Positions 18,866-29,353 of a stretch of DNA of 64,000 nucleotides are shown piece after piece. The translations under genes were made by a program, and so were the position numbers. This DNA comes from Limnobacter humi (GTDB taxonomy: Bacteria > Pseudomonadota > Gammaproteobacteria > Burkholderiales > Burkholderiaceae_B). The stretch covers positions 844,127 through 908,126 of the forward strand of contig NZ_JANIGO010000002.1 of NCBI RefSeq assembly GCF_024518835.1, in the 5' to 3' direction. Every line of letters starts with the position of its first letter. Positions within the stretch are counted from its first letter, which is position 1. The notes under the pieces were generated by a model. That model was not told the origin of the DNA and did no database searches. It saw only the letters and a program-made list of their open reading frames with translations.

Positions 18866-19987
18866 TTAACCCAACACCTTCAATGCTTCGGGGAGCGCAT
18901 CGAGAAATCGCTGGTTCTCGGCTGGCAAACCAATCGAAATGCGCAGCCACTGGGGCAAGCCATAATTGTTGACAGGCCGCACGATCACGCCCAGGCGCTG
19001 CAAGGCATCGAACACCTTCAGACCTGCATCGTCGCTGTTGCCCACTTTCACCAACACAAAATTACCGTAGGACGGCACGTAGGGCAGCCCCATGCGTTCA
19101 AACGCGGATTGCAACAAGTTCAGGCCCTGCTGATTTGTTTCATAAGTCAGCTGAAGAAACTCAGCATCATCCAGCGCAGCCTCGGCCGCAGCCAATGCAA
19201 TCGAGTTGACATTGAAAGGCTGGCGAACACGGTTGAGCAAATCAGCCACTTCAGGGCTGCTGACCGCGTAACCCACCCGCAGGCCAGCCAAACCATAGGC
19301 CTTTGAAAAACTGCGGGACACCAGCAAATTGGGGAATTCTGCAACCCACTGGGTGCTGTCGTACTGGTCCTCGGGCTTCAGGAACTCGTTATAGGCTTCA
19401 TCCAGCACCACCAGCACACGGCTGGGTACCTGCTTCAGGAAGGCACGGATCTGATCGGCCGCCAAGAATGTACCCGTTGGGTTGTTGGGGTTGGCAATGA
19501 ACACCACCCGGGTATTGTCATCAATCGCGGCCAAAAAACCGGTCAGATCGTGCGTCAAGTTAGCCGCCGGAACAACCTTGGACTGAGCACCACAACCCTG
19601 GGTAGCCAGGGGATACACGGCAAATGCATATTGCGAAAACACCGCATTGGTGCCCTGCGTGAGGAAAGCCTTGGCTGCCAACTCCAACACATCGTTGGAG
19701 CCATTGCCCAGGGTGATTTGATCGGCCCCGACACTGTGCCTGGTCGACAATTTGGCCTTGAGGGAAAAACCGTTGGCATCCGGATAGCGGCCCAAATCGG
19801 CTGCAGCCTGTGCAATGGCCGCTTTGGCTTTGCTGCCCAATCCCAGCGGGTTTTCATTGGACGCCAACTTGACCACTGTCTCGGGATTCAATCCCAACTC
19901 GCGCACCACATCCGATACCGGTTTGCCGGCCTTGTAAGGCGCAATGGCCCGAATAAACTGGGGTGCAAGATCGGTGAGTTGTGACAT
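18866..19987 (-). CDS. hisC: Histidinol-phosphate/aromatic aminotransferase
   Basis: PLP-dependent class I/II aminotransferase (373 residues). Motifs: SNENPLGLGSKA, FIANPNNPTGTF, VLDEAYNEF, and the PLP-lysine segment VSRSFSKAYGLAGLRVGYA. The fold is that of HisC. Its location between pheA and tyrA suggests that it transaminates phenylpyruvate and 4-hydroxyphenylpyruvate, possibly as well as histidinol phosphate; this is inference from context. Confidence 0.93.
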   Translation of the reverse strand: MSQLTDLAPQFIRAIAPYKAGKPVSDVVRELGLNPETVVKLASNENPLGLGSKAKAAIAQAAADLGRYPDANGFSLKAKLSTRHSVGADQITLGNGSNDVLELAAKAFLTQGTNAVFSQYAFAVYPLATQGCGAQSKVVPAANLTHDLTGFLAAIDDNTRVVFIANPNNPTGTFLAADQIRAFLKQVPSRVLVVLDEAYNEFLKPEDQYDSTQWVAEFPNLLVSRSFSKAYGLAGLRVGYAVSSPEVADLLNRVRQPFNVNSIALAAAEAALDDAEFLQLTYETNQQGLNLLQSAFERMGLPYVPSYGNFVLVKVGNSDDAGLKVFDALQRLGVIVRPVNNYGLPQWLRISIGLPAENQRFLDALPEALKVLG

Positions 19988-20014
19988 GGTACTGACCTGT
20001 GAATCAAAAGAGTG

Positions 20015-21121
20015 TCAAGTTCGTTGTGCAGCCGGATAAGAACCCAGCACTTTTAAAAATGAAGCGGATTGCCGCAAATCATCCAGTGCTCTGGCCACAG
20101 CCGCATCCTGCTGGTGCCCCTGCAGATCGATAAAAAAATAATATTCCCAGCGGCCAGTGCGGGCTGGCCTGCTCTCCAACCGTGTCATGGATACATTCTG
20201 GGCATTCATGGGCTCGAGCATTTTGTACACAGCACCCGGCTGATTGGGCACGGAGGCCACCAAGCTGGTTTTGTCGATGCCAGATGGGCCTGGCTGCTGC
20301 TTGCCCAACACCAAAAAACGAGTGGTGTTGTTGGCATCGTCCTGAATGTGCTCTTGAACCGCTTTTAGGCTGTACCGCTCACGGGCTGTTTGTCCGGCGA
20401 TTGCGGCCACTGTAGGGTCTTCACTGGCCAGCTTGGCGGCTGCGCCGTTGCTGGACACGGTTTCCTGCTGAATCTGCGGTGCGTTTTGAGCCAACCAGTT
20501 GCGGCATTGCGCCAAGGCCTGCGGATGCGCACAGATTTTTTGAATGCCTTGTAGTGAGCCACTTTGCGTCAACAACTGATGATGAATTGGCAATTGCACT
20601 TCACCGCAAATGCTTGCATGACTGTCCACCAGAGCGTCCAGCGTGCGGGCCACTGATCCTTCTGTCGAATTTTCCACCGGCACCACGGCAAAGTCCACCT
20701 GCTCGGCATCCAGTTGCCGAAATGCCTCTTCAATCGTTTCCACGGGCTCTGCCTGTACACAATGGCCGAAGAAAGACCAGACAGCCTGTTCACTGTAGGT
20801 GCCCAGCGGCCCCAGGAATGCCACGTGAACCTCACGTTCCAAGGAGCGACAAGCCGACATGATTTCTTTGAACAGCGTGCGGACATGCGGGGCGCTCAAC
20901 GGCCCCTGATTGGCGTTGGTGAGCTTGTCCAGCACCTGTGCCTCGCGCTCGGGGCGCATCACGGGGGCATCGGTTTTGGCTTTGACATGGCCGATGTCCT
21001 GTGCCAGCCTCGCGCGCTGATTGAGCAAGCCTAAAATTTGCAAGTCCAAGGCGTCGATCTGATCCCGAAACTTCAGCAGTTCCTGGTTGATGTCGACGTC
21101 GGATTTTTCGCTGTTGCCCAT
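20015..21121 (-). CDS. pheA: Bifunctional chorismate mutase/prephenate dehydratase
   Basis: Makes phenylpyruvate from chorismate. Residues 10-95 form an AroQ-type mutase (LLKFRDQIDALDLQILGLLNQRARLAQDIGHVK). The dehydratase follows (FLGPLGTYSEQAVWSFFG, VPVENSTEGSVARTLD), then a C-terminal ACT domain with the SLVASVPNQPGAVYKMLEP and LESRPARTGRWEYYFFIDL motifs for phenylalanine feedback. ATG 21121 is chosen; a TTG two codons upstream overlaps the serC stop and is also possible. An AGAGG lies upstream inside serC. Confidence 0.96.
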   Translation of the reverse strand: MGNSEKSDVDINQELLKFRDQIDALDLQILGLLNQRARLAQDIGHVKAKTDAPVMRPEREAQVLDKLTNANQGPLSAPHVRTLFKEIMSACRSLEREVHVAFLGPLGTYSEQAVWSFFGHCVQAEPVETIEEAFRQLDAEQVDFAVVPVENSTEGSVARTLDALVDSHASICGEVQLPIHHQLLTQSGSLQGIQKICAHPQALAQCRNWLAQNAPQIQQETVSSNGAAAKLASEDPTVAAIAGQTARERYSLKAVQEHIQDDANNTTRFLVLGKQQPGPSGIDKTSLVASVPNQPGAVYKMLEPMNAQNVSMTRLESRPARTGRWEYYFFIDLQGHQQDAAVARALDDLRQSASFLKVLGSYPAAQRT

Positions 21122-21123
21122 GG

Positions 21124-22242
21124 TCAAGCCACCTCTTGCTCAAACTCGCGCATGAATGCAGCCAACGCCTGTACACCTTCCAGTGGCATGGCGTTGTAGA
21201 TGGATGCCCGCATGCCGCCCACCGATTTATGTCCCTTCAACTGGACCAAGCCACGCTCAGCAGCTTTGCTCAGAAACATGGCATTCAATGACTCGTCGGC
21301 CAAGGTGAACGGGACGTTCATGCGCGACCGGTCTGCCTTGCGCACCGGGCAGTGGTAAAAGCTGCTGTGGTCGATCAGGTTGTACAACACATCAGCCTTG
21401 AGCTGCGATTGCTGTTCAGCCCAAGCAACGCCACCTTGGGCCAGTAACCACTCAAACACCAATCCAGCAATGTAAATGGAATAGGTTGGTGGCGTGTTGT
21501 ACATGGAACCGTTGTCGGCCACGGTCTTGAATTCAAAGGCGGATGGGCAAATGGGTTGTGCACGCTCCAGCAGGTCTTTTCGAACCACCACAATGGTGAC
21601 ACCGGCAGGCCCTACATTTTTTTGGGCACCACCGTACAGCACGCCATAACGGCTCACGTCCAATTGGCGGGACAGAATATTGGACGACACATCGGCCACC
21701 AACGGGCAATCCAGCGCATTGGCCAGATTCTCGATCTGACCATTGAACTCCACCCCACCGATGGTTTCATTGTCGCAAAAGTGCAGGTAAGCCATGCTTT
21801 GGCCATTGACCCTGTCTGCCAGGTGTGCGCAATCGGGCACATAGGCACCGGCGGCGGCATCGGCTGCGGCATTCCCATTGTCCAACACCACACGAGCGGT
21901 GCCGTATTTTGAAAATTCTTTGCTGGTTTTTTTGGACCAGGCACCGGTATTCACGAAAGCCGCTTGCTCAAAGCCCTGCAGCAAATTCAGTGGAATGATG
22001 GCATTCATGCCCACCGCACCACCCTGCATGAACAGCACTTCGTGGCTATCGGGCACATTCAGCAGTGCCCGGAAGTCTGCACGGGTTTTCTCAAAAATAC
22101 CCATGTACTCAGGACTGCGGTGACTCATTTCCATCACCGACAAGCCTTTGCCCTGCCAATCCAGCATTTCGGCAGCCGCGCGCTGCAGCACAGACTCAGG
22201 CAGCGCGGCGGGGCCTGCCGAAAAATTCCAGACCCGGCTCAT
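21124..22242 (-). CDS. serC: Phosphoserine aminotransferase
   Basis: PLP enzyme for serine and pyridoxal biosynthesis. The 372 residues include NFSAGPAALPESVLQRAA, GGAVGMNAIIPLNL, FCDNETIGGVEFNG, and the PLP-lysine motif GVLYGGAQKNVGPAGVTIVVV. The ATG shares one base with the gyrA stop (TGATG), with GAAGG just upstream inside gyrA. Confidence 0.97.
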   Translation of the reverse strand: MSRVWNFSAGPAALPESVLQRAAAEMLDWQGKGLSVMEMSHRSPEYMGIFEKTRADFRALLNVPDSHEVLFMQGGAVGMNAIIPLNLLQGFEQAAFVNTGAWSKKTSKEFSKYGTARVVLDNGNAAADAAAGAYVPDCAHLADRVNGQSMAYLHFCDNETIGGVEFNGQIENLANALDCPLVADVSSNILSRQLDVSRYGVLYGGAQKNVGPAGVTIVVVRKDLLERAQPICPSAFEFKTVADNGSMYNTPPTYSIYIAGLVFEWLLAQGGVAWAEQQSQLKADVLYNLIDHSSFYHCPVRKADRSRMNVPFTLADESLNAMFLSKAAERGLVQLKGHKSVGGMRASIYNAMPLEGVQALAAFMREFEQEVA

Positions 22243-24860
22243 CACACACCTTCTGCAGGCTCATCGCTTGAGCCTGTGTCAGCATCACTGTCGACTTCCT
22301 CTTCAGCATCACCCTCCACAATGCGCTGCAAGCCGCTCAGCCATGTGCCTTCATCCACGCTGATCAAGGTCACGCCTTGTGTGGCGCGGCCCATTTCGCG
22401 GATTTCGGACACCCGGGTGCGAACCAACACACCACCCGTGGTGATCAACATGATTTCGTCAGTCGGGTCCACCAGCACGGCAGACACCACTTTGCCATTC
22501 CGTTCGGAGGTTTGAATGGCAATCATGCCCTTGGTGCCTCGGCCATGGCGTGTGTATTCAGCCACTGGGGTCCGCTTGCCGTAGCCATTTTGTGTGGCTG
22601 TGAGCACAGACTGCCCTTCATGCTCGGCCACCAGCAGCGCGATCACGCGCTGGCCCTCTTCCAGATTCATGCCACGAACACCACGGGCATTGCGGCCCAT
22701 GGCGCGTACATCATTTTCGTCAAAGCGAACGGCCTTGCCGGAATCGGAGAACAGCATGACATCGTGCTGGCCATCGGTCATCGCCGCGCCAATCAGGTAG
22801 TCGCCTTCGTCCAGATTCACCGCGATAATGCCGCGCTTCATCGGGCGGGAGAAGTCGCTGAGCTTGGACTTTTTAACGGTGCCCAGGCTGGTGGCCATGA
22901 ACACGTATTTTTCATCCTCAAATTCTTTGACTGGCAGGATGGTGGTTATTTTTTCACCCTCCTCCAGCGGTAGCATATTGATGATGGGGCGACCGCGTGA
23001 AGTGCGCGAACCTTGTGGCACCTCGTACACTTTCAACCAGTACACCCGGCCCGCATTGCTGAAGCACAGGATGGTGTCATGTGTATTGGCCACCACCAGA
23101 TAGTCGATCCAGTCGTCTTCCTTGGTCGCTGCCGCTTGCTTGCCCCGGCCTCCGCGCTTTTGCGCACGGTATTCGGTCAGCGGCTGGCTCTTCACATAAC
23201 CGGAATGGGACAGTGTCACCACCATGTCTTGTGGGGTGATCAAGTCTTCGGTACCCAGCTCGGTCGCGTTGAACTCGATGGTTGAACGACGGCCATCGGA
23301 AAATTCATTGCTGATACCGGTCAGTTCATCCTTGATGATCTGATTGATACGCGCTGGTTTGCTCAAAATATCCAGCAGGTCTGCAATCTGATCAATCACT
23401 TCCTTGTATTCATTGATGATCTTGTCCTGCTCAAGCCCGGTCAGGCGCTGAAGACGCATCTGCAAAATTTCTTGCGCCTGCTCATCACTCAAGTGATACA
23501 AGCCGTCGTCCTGCAAGCCCAGTCGTGCCGGCAGGCCTTCCGGACGGAAAGCTTTTGCGCCACCGGCATCAGCCAGCTCAGTGCGGCTCAACATTTCCCG
23601 AACCAGGGAAGAATCCCACCCTCGGGCCAGCAACTCGGCCTTGGCCACAGGCGGTGTGGGTGCAGCCTTGATGATGGCGATGAATTCATCGATGTTGGCC
23701 AGCGCCACGGCCAAGCCCTCCAGCACATGGCCACGCTCGCGGGCCTTGCGCAGGTCAAACACCGTGCGGCGTGTTACGACTTCGCGACGGTGCTGCAGGA
23801 AGTAAACAATCAATTCGCGCAGGTTGAGCAACTTGGGCTGCCCGTCCACCAAGGCCACCATGTTGATGCCGAAGGTGTCCTGCAATTGCGTGTTTTTGTA
23901 CAGGTTGTTCAGCACCACTTCGGGCACTTCACCCCGTTTCAACTCAATCACCACCCGCACGCCGTCTTTGTCAGACTCATCCCGGATGTCGGAAATGCCT
24001 TCCATTTTCTTTTCGGACACCAGCTCAGCGATTCGCTCCAACAGGCTTTTCTTGTTCACCTGATAGGGCAGCTCGTCGACAATGATGGCCACACGATTAC
24101 CGCGGTCAATGTCTTCAAAATGGGTTTTGGCCCGCATCACCACGCGGCCGCGCCCAGTGCGATATCCTTCGCGCACCCCAGCAATGCCGTAAATGATGCC
24201 AGCAGTCGGAAAATCGGGAGCCGGGATGAATTCGATCAGATCATCCACCGTGCAATCCGGGTGATCAATCGCATGCAGACAAGCAGCCACCACTTCCTTC
24301 AAGTTGTGGGGTGCCATGTTGGTGGCCATGCCCACCGCAATGCCGGATGAACCGTTGATCAGCAGGTTGGGCAAGCGTGCAGGCAGCACCTTGGGTTCCT
24401 TTTCACTGCCGTCGTAGTTGGGGCCGAAATCAACGGTTTCCTTGTCGATGTCGAGCAGCATTTCATGGGCAATTTTGTCCAGGCGAATTTCGGTGTAACG
24501 CATGGCCGCTGCGTTATCGCCGTCAATCGAACCGAAGTTACCTTGGCCATCCACCAGCGTGTAGCGCAGGGAAAAGTCCTGCGCCATTCGAACAATGGTG
24601 TCGTACACGGCGGAGTCACCATGGGGGTGGTATTTACCGATCACGTCACCCACGATACGCGCTGATTTTTTATAGGCCCGGTTCCAGTCGTTGTTCAATT
24701 CATGCATGGCAAACAGCACACGCCGATGCACAGGCTTCAAGCCATCGCGCACATCGGGCAAGGCCCGCCCCACGATCACGCTCATGGCGTAATCCAGATA
24801 AGAACGCCGCATCTCCTCCTCAAGGCTGATGGGGAGCGTTTCCTTTGCAAATGAATCCAT
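22242..24860 (-). CDS. gyrA: DNA gyrase subunit A
   Basis: Type II topoisomerase breakage-reunion subunit. The 872 residues have Ser83 and Asp87 in the quinolone region (PHGDSAVYD) and the catalytic Tyr122 in [10 protein letters not shown], all at E. coli numbering and wild-type in identity. The GyrA box appears as QKRGGRG. A C-terminal pinwheel and an acidic tail ([15 protein letters not shown]) complete it. It is the first gene of the serC-to-cmk series. The 150 bases upstream, facing the amidohydrolase gene, hold the promoters, which I could not place with confidence. Confidence 0.98.
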   Translation of the reverse strand: MDSFAKETLPISLEEEMRRSYLDYAMSVIVGRALPDVRDGLKPVHRRVLFAMHELNNDWNRAYKKSARIVGDVIGKYHPHGDSAVYDTIVRMAQDFSLRYTLVDGQGNFGSIDGDNAAAMRYTEIRLDKIAHEMLLDIDKETVDFGPNYDGSEKEPKVLPARLPNLLINGSSGIAVGMATNMAPHNLKEVVAACLHAIDHPDCTVDDLIEFIPAPDFPTAGIIYGIAGVREGYRTGRGRVVMRAKTHFEDIDRGNRVAIIVDELPYQVNKKSLLERIAELVSEKKMEGISDIRDESDKDGVRVVIELKRGEVPEVVLNNLYKNTQLQDTFGINMVALVDGQPKLLNLRELIVYFLQHRREVVTRRTVFDLRKARERGHVLEGLAVALANIDEFIAIIKAAPTPPVAKAELLARGWDSSLVREMLSRTELADAGGAKAFRPEGLPARLGLQDDGLYHLSDEQAQEILQMRLQRLTGLEQDKIINEYKEVIDQIADLLDILSKPARINQIIKDELTGISNEFSDGRRSTIEFNATELGTEDLITPQDMVVTLSHSGYVKSQPLTEYRAQKRGGRGKQAAATKEDDWIDYLVVANTHDTILCFSNAGRVYWLKVYEVPQGSRTSRGRPIINMLPLEEGEKITTILPVKEFEDEKYVFMATSLGTVKKSKLSDFSRPMKRGIIAVNLDEGDYLIGAAMTDGQHDVMLFSDSGKAVRFDENDVRAMGRNARGVRGMNLEEGQRVIALLVAEHEGQSVLTATQNGYGKRTPVAEYTRHGRGTKGMIAIQTSERNGKVVSAVLVDPTDEIMLITTGGVLVRTRVSEIREMGRATQGVTLISVDEGTWLSGLQRIVEGDAEEEVDSDADTGSSDEPAEGV

Positions 24861-25012
24861 GTGTGTTGTGTGTATTTTGAATGACTGGAACAGTTGAACA
24901 GGCGTTGGGTGCCGACCCTGCGGGACCGGCGTGAAGCCATGCTTGCAAGCTTTTGATTGTATCAGCCAAAATCAGGGCTTCGCAGCACCCCGGTGCGTTC
25001 ACACCCAACTAG

Positions 25013-26347
25013 ATGCCAACCATGCAAATCCTCGCGCCCCGCCACGTGATTCAAACCCACCCCACAGTCGAAGTACTTGAAAACACGTGTGTTTTAATTG
25101 ACCAGGATCGAATTGTGCAGGTGGGTACTCGGGAAGAACTCACCCACGCGTTTCCGCAGGCAGACATGGTTGAACTGCCCCACCAGGCCCTGATGCCCGG
25201 CTTGATCAACTGCCACACCCACGCGGCCATGAACCTGTTGCGGGGTGCAGCCGATGACCTGGCCCTTCATGACTGGCTTCAAACCCGAATTTGGCCACTG
25301 GAGGGCGAGCTGGCCGATGGTGAATTTGTATACGACGGCGCCGTGCTGGCTGCGGCTGAAATGCTGCTGGGTGGCACCACCACTTTCAATGACATGTACT
25401 TTTACCCCGAACAAACCGTGCAAGCTGCGCTGGATGTGGGTGCACGAGTGGTGGCGGGTATCACCGTGATTGAATTTCCAACCCGCTACGCGGCGGAACC
25501 CCGCCAATACATTGAGCTGGGCCTTCAAGCACGCGACAAATACCGGGATGAACCCACCGTGCATTGGGCTGTGGCGCCCCATGCTCCCTACACCGTGAGT
25601 GACGAAACCTTTGCGCATTTGGCCACGCTGGCCGAAGAACTAGACCTGCCCATACACTGCCACCTGCACGAGACGGCCAGCGAAGTGAGCGATGCAGTAA
25701 GCCGCCACGGTGAACGGCCCTTTGAACGCTTTGAGCGCTTGGGCCTCATCAATGAGCGCCTGTTGGTGGTGCATGGTGTTCATTTGAGCGATCGAGAATT
25801 GGCCTGCATGGCAAAGGCTGGCAGTTCGCTGGTGCACTGCCCAAGCTCCAACCTCAAGCTGGCCAGTGGACTAGCCCCCACGGCCAAAGCCCTGGCGGCA
25901 GGGGTCAATGTGGTGGTCGGCACGGATGGCGCAGCCAGCAACAACAAGCTGGATCTGTGGGAAGAAGGCCGTTTGGCCTCCCTGCTGGCAAAAGGCAGCA
26001 GTGGCGACGCCACAGTGTGGCCTGCGCATCGACTCATTCAGTCGTGGACAGTGGATGCAGCCAGGGCCCTGGGCCTGGAAAACCACATCGGACAAATCGC
26101 CCCTGGCTTTTTGGCTGATTTAATCACGGTCAATATCGACCTTCACCCACACCAACTGCCCATTCACAATTTGGTCTCCAAATTGGCCTACAGCGGTGCA
26201 GCGCGCGATGTTCAGGACGTTTGGGTGAATGGCCGGCAAGTTGTGCGAGCGCAACAACTTCAAGGGGCAGCAGCACAATTGCTGCCTGAAATCCTGCGAA
26301 AAACACAGCGAGTGTGGCAGACTCGTGTCGAGAAAGTCGGGCGATAA
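25013..26347 (+). CDS. TRZ/ATZ-type amidohydrolase (MTA/SAH deaminase-like)
   Basis: Metal-dependent cytosolic deaminase of the amidohydrolase superfamily. The 444 residues carry the metal ligands: MPGLINCHTHAAMNLLRG (His68 and His70), HCHLHETASEV, VHGVHLSDRE and GTDGAASNNKLDL. This set fits 5-methylthioadenosine/S-adenosylhomocysteine deaminase; other substrates such as guanine-like rings or triazines cannot be excluded from sequence. In related bacteria this gene often precedes ompA and ubiG, as here. Confidence 0.85.
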   Translation: MPTMQILAPRHVIQTHPTVEVLENTCVLIDQDRIVQVGTREELTHAFPQADMVELPHQALMPGLINCHTHAAMNLLRGAADDLALHDWLQTRIWPLEGELADGEFVYDGAVLAAAEMLLGGTTTFNDMYFYPEQTVQAALDVGARVVAGITVIEFPTRYAAEPRQYIELGLQARDKYRDEPTVHWAVAPHAPYTVSDETFAHLATLAEELDLPIHCHLHETASEVSDAVSRHGERPFERFERLGLINERLLVVHGVHLSDRELACMAKAGSSLVHCPSSNLKLASGLAPTAKALAAGVNVVVGTDGAASNNKLDLWEEGRLASLLAKGSSGDATVWPAHRLIQSWTVDAARALGLENHIGQIAPGFLADLITVNIDLHPHQLPIHNLVSKLAYSGAARDVQDVWVNGRQVVRAQQLQGAAAQLLPEILRKTQRVWQTRVEKVGR

Positions 26348-26420
26348 GCTGGTTACCGTGACATTGCCTGCTGTAAAATGCTTTCCGACTTGAATCCCTA
26401 TTCTTTCCCAAGGAGCTACA

Positions 26421-27080
26421 ATGAAAAAAATGTCGACTCTCACACAAGTGCTGCTGGCCGTCGCTGTAGGCAGCGCGTCCACCGCCGCTGTGGCCCACAC
26501 CACCGACAAAAACGAAGCCCTGTCTGGCTACGTGGTTGATGCACAAGGCAAAATTGTGAAAGACGGCTCCGGCGAGTGCCTGCGCACCAGCTACTTCACC
26601 GCCGCTTTGGCCGTTGCAGAATGCGACCCTGACCTGCTGCCCAAGAAAGCCGCACCAGCGCCCGCTCCTGTGAAGCCTGCTCCTGCACCCGCACCAGCGC
26701 CCGCTCCCCAGCCACAAATCAGCAAAGTAACGCTGGAAGCTGACGCGTACTTCGACTTCGACAAGGCCACCCTGAAGCCAGGCGGCAAGACACGCATTGA
26801 CAGCGAAATCCAGAAACTGGGTGACGTGACTCTGAACAGCGTGATCGCCATCGGCCACACCGACTCCATCGGTACCGACGCCTACAACCAGAAGCTGTCT
26901 GAGCGTCGTGCCCAGGCCGTTAAAGACTACATGGTGTCCAAGGGCGTTGCTGCTGACAAGATCACCATCAAGGGCATGGGCGAAAGCCAGCCTATCGCTG
27001 ATAACAAGACCAAGGACGGCCGCGCCAAGAACCGTCGCGTTGAAATCGAATTCAACGTAACCCAGAAAGTGGCCAAGTAA
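26421..27080 (+). CDS. OmpA-family peptidoglycan-binding outer-membrane protein
   Basis: The 219-residue protein has a signal peptide ending near AVAHT, a short N-terminal part with two Cys (GSGECLRTS and VAECDPDLL) that may pair, and a Pro-Ala linker at about 75-97. A complete OmpA C-terminal domain follows with FDFDKATLKPGGK, GHTDSIGTDAYNQKLSERRA and the NRRVEIEF end that binds diaminopimelate. No eight-stranded barrel precedes it, so it is a short OmpA-like tether. A strong AAGGAG ribosome-binding site suggests high expression. A terminator follows. Confidence 0.92.
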   Translation: MKKMSTLTQVLLAVAVGSASTAAVAHTTDKNEALSGYVVDAQGKIVKDGSGECLRTSYFTAALAVAECDPDLLPKKAAPAPAPVKPAPAPAPAPAPQPQISKVTLEADAYFDFDKATLKPGGKTRIDSEIQKLGDVTLNSVIAIGHTDSIGTDAYNQKLSERRAQAVKDYMVSKGVAADKITIKGMGESQPIADNKTKDGRAKNRRVEIEFNVTQKVAK

Positions 27081-27104
27081 TCGCCACCCAAAGGTTCTGC
27101 CTTG

Positions 27105-27132
27105 AAAAGCCCGGCTTCGGCCGGGCTTTTTT
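27105..27132 (+). terminator. Rho-independent terminator after the ompA-like gene
   Basis: AAAAGCCCGGC, TTCG tetraloop, GCCGGGC followed by six T: a textbook terminator 25 bases after the stop codon. Confidence 0.95.
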
Positions 27133-27185
27133 ATTGTTGTCATCGGTTACACTGATCGCCTTGAGCAGCCCTTTACTGTTTTGTC

Positions 27186-27914
27186 ATGAGCAGCAACACC
27201 AGCACACAACCCAGCACGAATGTGGACCCCACGGAATTGGCCAAGTTCTCGGCACTGGCCAGCAAATGGTGGGACCCCAACAGTGAATTTCGACCACTGC
27301 ACCAAATCAACCCTCTTCGTTTGAACTGGATTGATGAGCGAGCCGGTTTGAACGGTAAAACGGTTCTGGATGTGGGCTGTGGCGGAGGTATTCTGGCTGA
27401 AAGCATGGCTCGGAGAGGCGCACAGGTTCTGGGCATCGACCTGGCCGACAAATCGCTCAAAGTGGCTGAGTTACACAAACTTGAAACTGGTGTTCAGAAC
27501 CTGACCTATCGGGCTGTGTCTGCAGAACAATTGGCGCAAGAACAACAGAGCCAGTTCGATGTGGTGACTTGCCTGGAAATGCTGGAGCATGTACCCGACC
27601 CAGCACAAACCGTACAAGCCTGCGCAGAGCTGTGCAAACCGGGTGGATGGCTGTTTTTCTCCACCATCAACCGCAACCCAAAAAGCTTCATGTTTGCAAT
27701 TGTGGGCGCCGAGTATGTGTTGCAGTTGTTGCCCAAAGGCACCCATGCCTACGAAAAATTCATCAAACCGTCGGAATTGGCCCAGTACACTCGCCGCGCG
27801 GGGTTGGACACCACGGAGATCATCGGTTTGACCTACAACCCGATCACCAAAATCTACAAACTGGCCCGCGATACGGATGTGAATTACATGATCGCTTGCC
27901 ACAAGCCCGCATGA
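27186..27914 (+). CDS. ubiG: Ubiquinone O-methyltransferase
   Basis: SAM-dependent enzyme for both O-methylations in ubiquinone synthesis. The 242 residues show the family N-terminus [34 protein letters not shown], motif [36 protein letters not shown] and [21 protein letters not shown]. It ends in a 4-base ATGA overlap with the next gene. Confidence 0.97.
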   Translation: MSSNTSTQPSTNVDPTELAKFSALASKWWDPNSEFRPLHQINPLRLNWIDERAGLNGKTVLDVGCGGGILAESMARRGAQVLGIDLADKSLKVAELHKLETGVQNLTYRAVSAEQLAQEQQSQFDVVTCLEMLEHVPDPAQTVQACAELCKPGGWLFFSTINRNPKSFMFAIVGAEYVLQLLPKGTHAYEKFIKPSELAQYTRRAGLDTTEIIGLTYNPITKIYKLARDTDVNYMIACHKPA

Positions 27915-28579
27915 TGATCGCAGCCCTGCTGTTTGATCTGGATGGCACATTGGTGGACACTGCGCCTGACCTGTGTGGAACCATTCAGGACATGCAAAGT
28001 GATCGGGGGCTGGACGTCACACCCCTTTCAGCCATGCAACATCTTGCCTCAGGTGGGGCCAGGGCCCTGTTGAAGGTCGGTTTTGGCCTGGAACCATCGT
28101 TTGCCGATTTCCCCGCTTTCCGGGCGGAATTCTTGGAACGTTACGAGGCCCGAATAGCCAGCGAAAGTGCCGTTTACGCCGGTATTCGGCCATTGCTGGA
28201 CGGTTTGGAGGCCAAAGGACTGCGATGGGGGGTTGTGACCAACAAACCGTTTTACCTGGCTGAAAAACTATTGAATGAACTTGGGTTGCTCGGCGCCTGT
28301 GAAGTGCTGATCGGCGGCGATACCGCTTCAGCCGCCAAACCATCGCCAGCACCCTGCCTGTTGGCTGCGTCACGTATGAATCTACCCCCATCAGCGTGCG
28401 CCATGATCGGTGACGACGAACGTGACATTGTCGCCGGGCGAGAGGCCGGGATGCTCACCGTTGCAGCGGGTTATGGATACATTGCCAGCACCATCGAGGC
28501 TTGGAAGGCCGACGTACTGGTGCACAGCACGCAGGAGTTGCAACGCTGGGTGAACGAACTTCAACGGTCGATAGACTGA
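27911..28579 (+). CDS. gph: HAD phosphatase (phosphoglycolate phosphatase or MupP)
   Basis: HAD-superfamily hydrolase of 222 residues. It has [13 protein letters not shown] with the nucleophilic Asp, the [11 protein letters not shown] lysine motif and [15 protein letters not shown]. Family neighbours are phosphoglycolate phosphatase and MupP, the N-acetylmuramate-6-phosphate phosphatase of cell-wall recycling. In pseudomonads mupP is also adjacent to ubiG, so MupP is a real alternative. The start ATG 27911 overlaps ubiG by four bases; an ORF extending further upstream lies inside ubiG and is rejected. Confidence 0.85.
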   Translation: MMIAALLFDLDGTLVDTAPDLCGTIQDMQSDRGLDVTPLSAMQHLASGGARALLKVGFGLEPSFADFPAFRAEFLERYEARIASESAVYAGIRPLLDGLEAKGLRWGVVTNKPFYLAEKLLNELGLLGACEVLIGGDTASAAKPSPAPCLLAASRMNLPPSACAMIGDDERDIVAGREAGMLTVAAGYGYIASTIEAWKADVLVHSTQELQRWVNELQRSID

Positions 28580-28677
28580 ATCCGTAACCCTGGGTTGATG
28601 CCCGAACGGGTGTAGTCAACACTGAAACACCTCACCAAACTGTGGATTCGACTTGTTAACAGCGGTCTGGGGCCCAG

Positions 28678-29295
28678 GTGAAGCCAAAAACGATTGTTCT
28701 GATTGCTCTGACCGTATTGGGCTACAACTTATACCAGCATGGGGTGACCATCAACGACATCAAGCACCAGCAACAGCCATTGTCTGGCATTCAGTTCAAA
28801 AAAGTCCCTGAGCAGTCTCCCACAAACATCCCGCCTTTTACTGACAACAACCACACCATCACCCCATTGGCTCGATTCACAATCCGGGCCCGTGTTTTGT
28901 CGGTCGAGCAGTACCGCTTTGACAGAGCGGCGGTTATTGCTCCAGTTGATTTGGCCTTGGCCTGGGGACGAATGGCAGACCCAGTGTATTACGAGCGGAT
29001 GGATGTGTCTCAATCGGGGCGCTGGTATTTTTATCACTGGGCAGGAGAGCCACCCTTGCCACAGCAGGAAATACTGGAATCCTCTGCAAATATGCACATG
29101 ATTCCGGCCAATGATGCTGTGCGCAATATTTTGAAGCATGTCAGGCGTCATCAGATGGTGCGACTCAAGGGCTTCTTGGTGGAGGTGAACTCACCGGACG
29201 GCTGGCGTTGGCGCAGTTCACTGCGACGGGACGACAGTGGTGATGGCGCTTGCGAAGTGGTGTACGTCGAAGCAATCGACATTGAAGCAAACTGA
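28678..29295 (+). CDS. Conserved hypothetical anchored protein upstream of tmRNA
   Basis: I do not recognise this 205-residue protein. It starts with GTG after a GGGG stretch. An N-terminal hydrophobic segment (TIVLIALTVLGYNLYQHGV) looks like an uncleaved signal anchor, so most of the protein should be periplasmic. The body contains ARVLSVEQYRFDRAAVIAPVDLALAWGRMADP, RWYFYHW and a late VRLKGFLVEVNSPDGWRWRSSLRRDDSG. This pattern of conserved aromatic, Gly and Asp residues looks like a folded domain of unknown function. The Cys in GDGACEVVYVEAID is single. Confidence 0.7.
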   Translation: MKPKTIVLIALTVLGYNLYQHGVTINDIKHQQQPLSGIQFKKVPEQSPTNIPPFTDNNHTITPLARFTIRARVLSVEQYRFDRAAVIAPVDLALAWGRMADPVYYERMDVSQSGRWYFYHWAGEPPLPQQEILESSANMHMIPANDAVRNILKHVRRHQMVRLKGFLVEVNSPDGWRWRSSLRRDDSGDGACEVVYVEAIDIEAN

Positions 29296-29312
29296 GGATT
29301 TGGGTCCGCGTC

Positions 29313-29342
29313 TTGTTTTTTGGGGGGTAAGCCCCATATACT
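29313..29342 (+). promoter_or_regulatory. Promoter of the tmRNA gene
   Basis: TTGTTT (29313-29318), 18-base spacer, TATACT (29337-29342), about 12 bases before the mature 5' end. The GGGGGG/CCCC pair inside the spacer could form a short stem. Confidence 0.6.
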
Positions 29343-29353
29343 GGCTATCCCTT

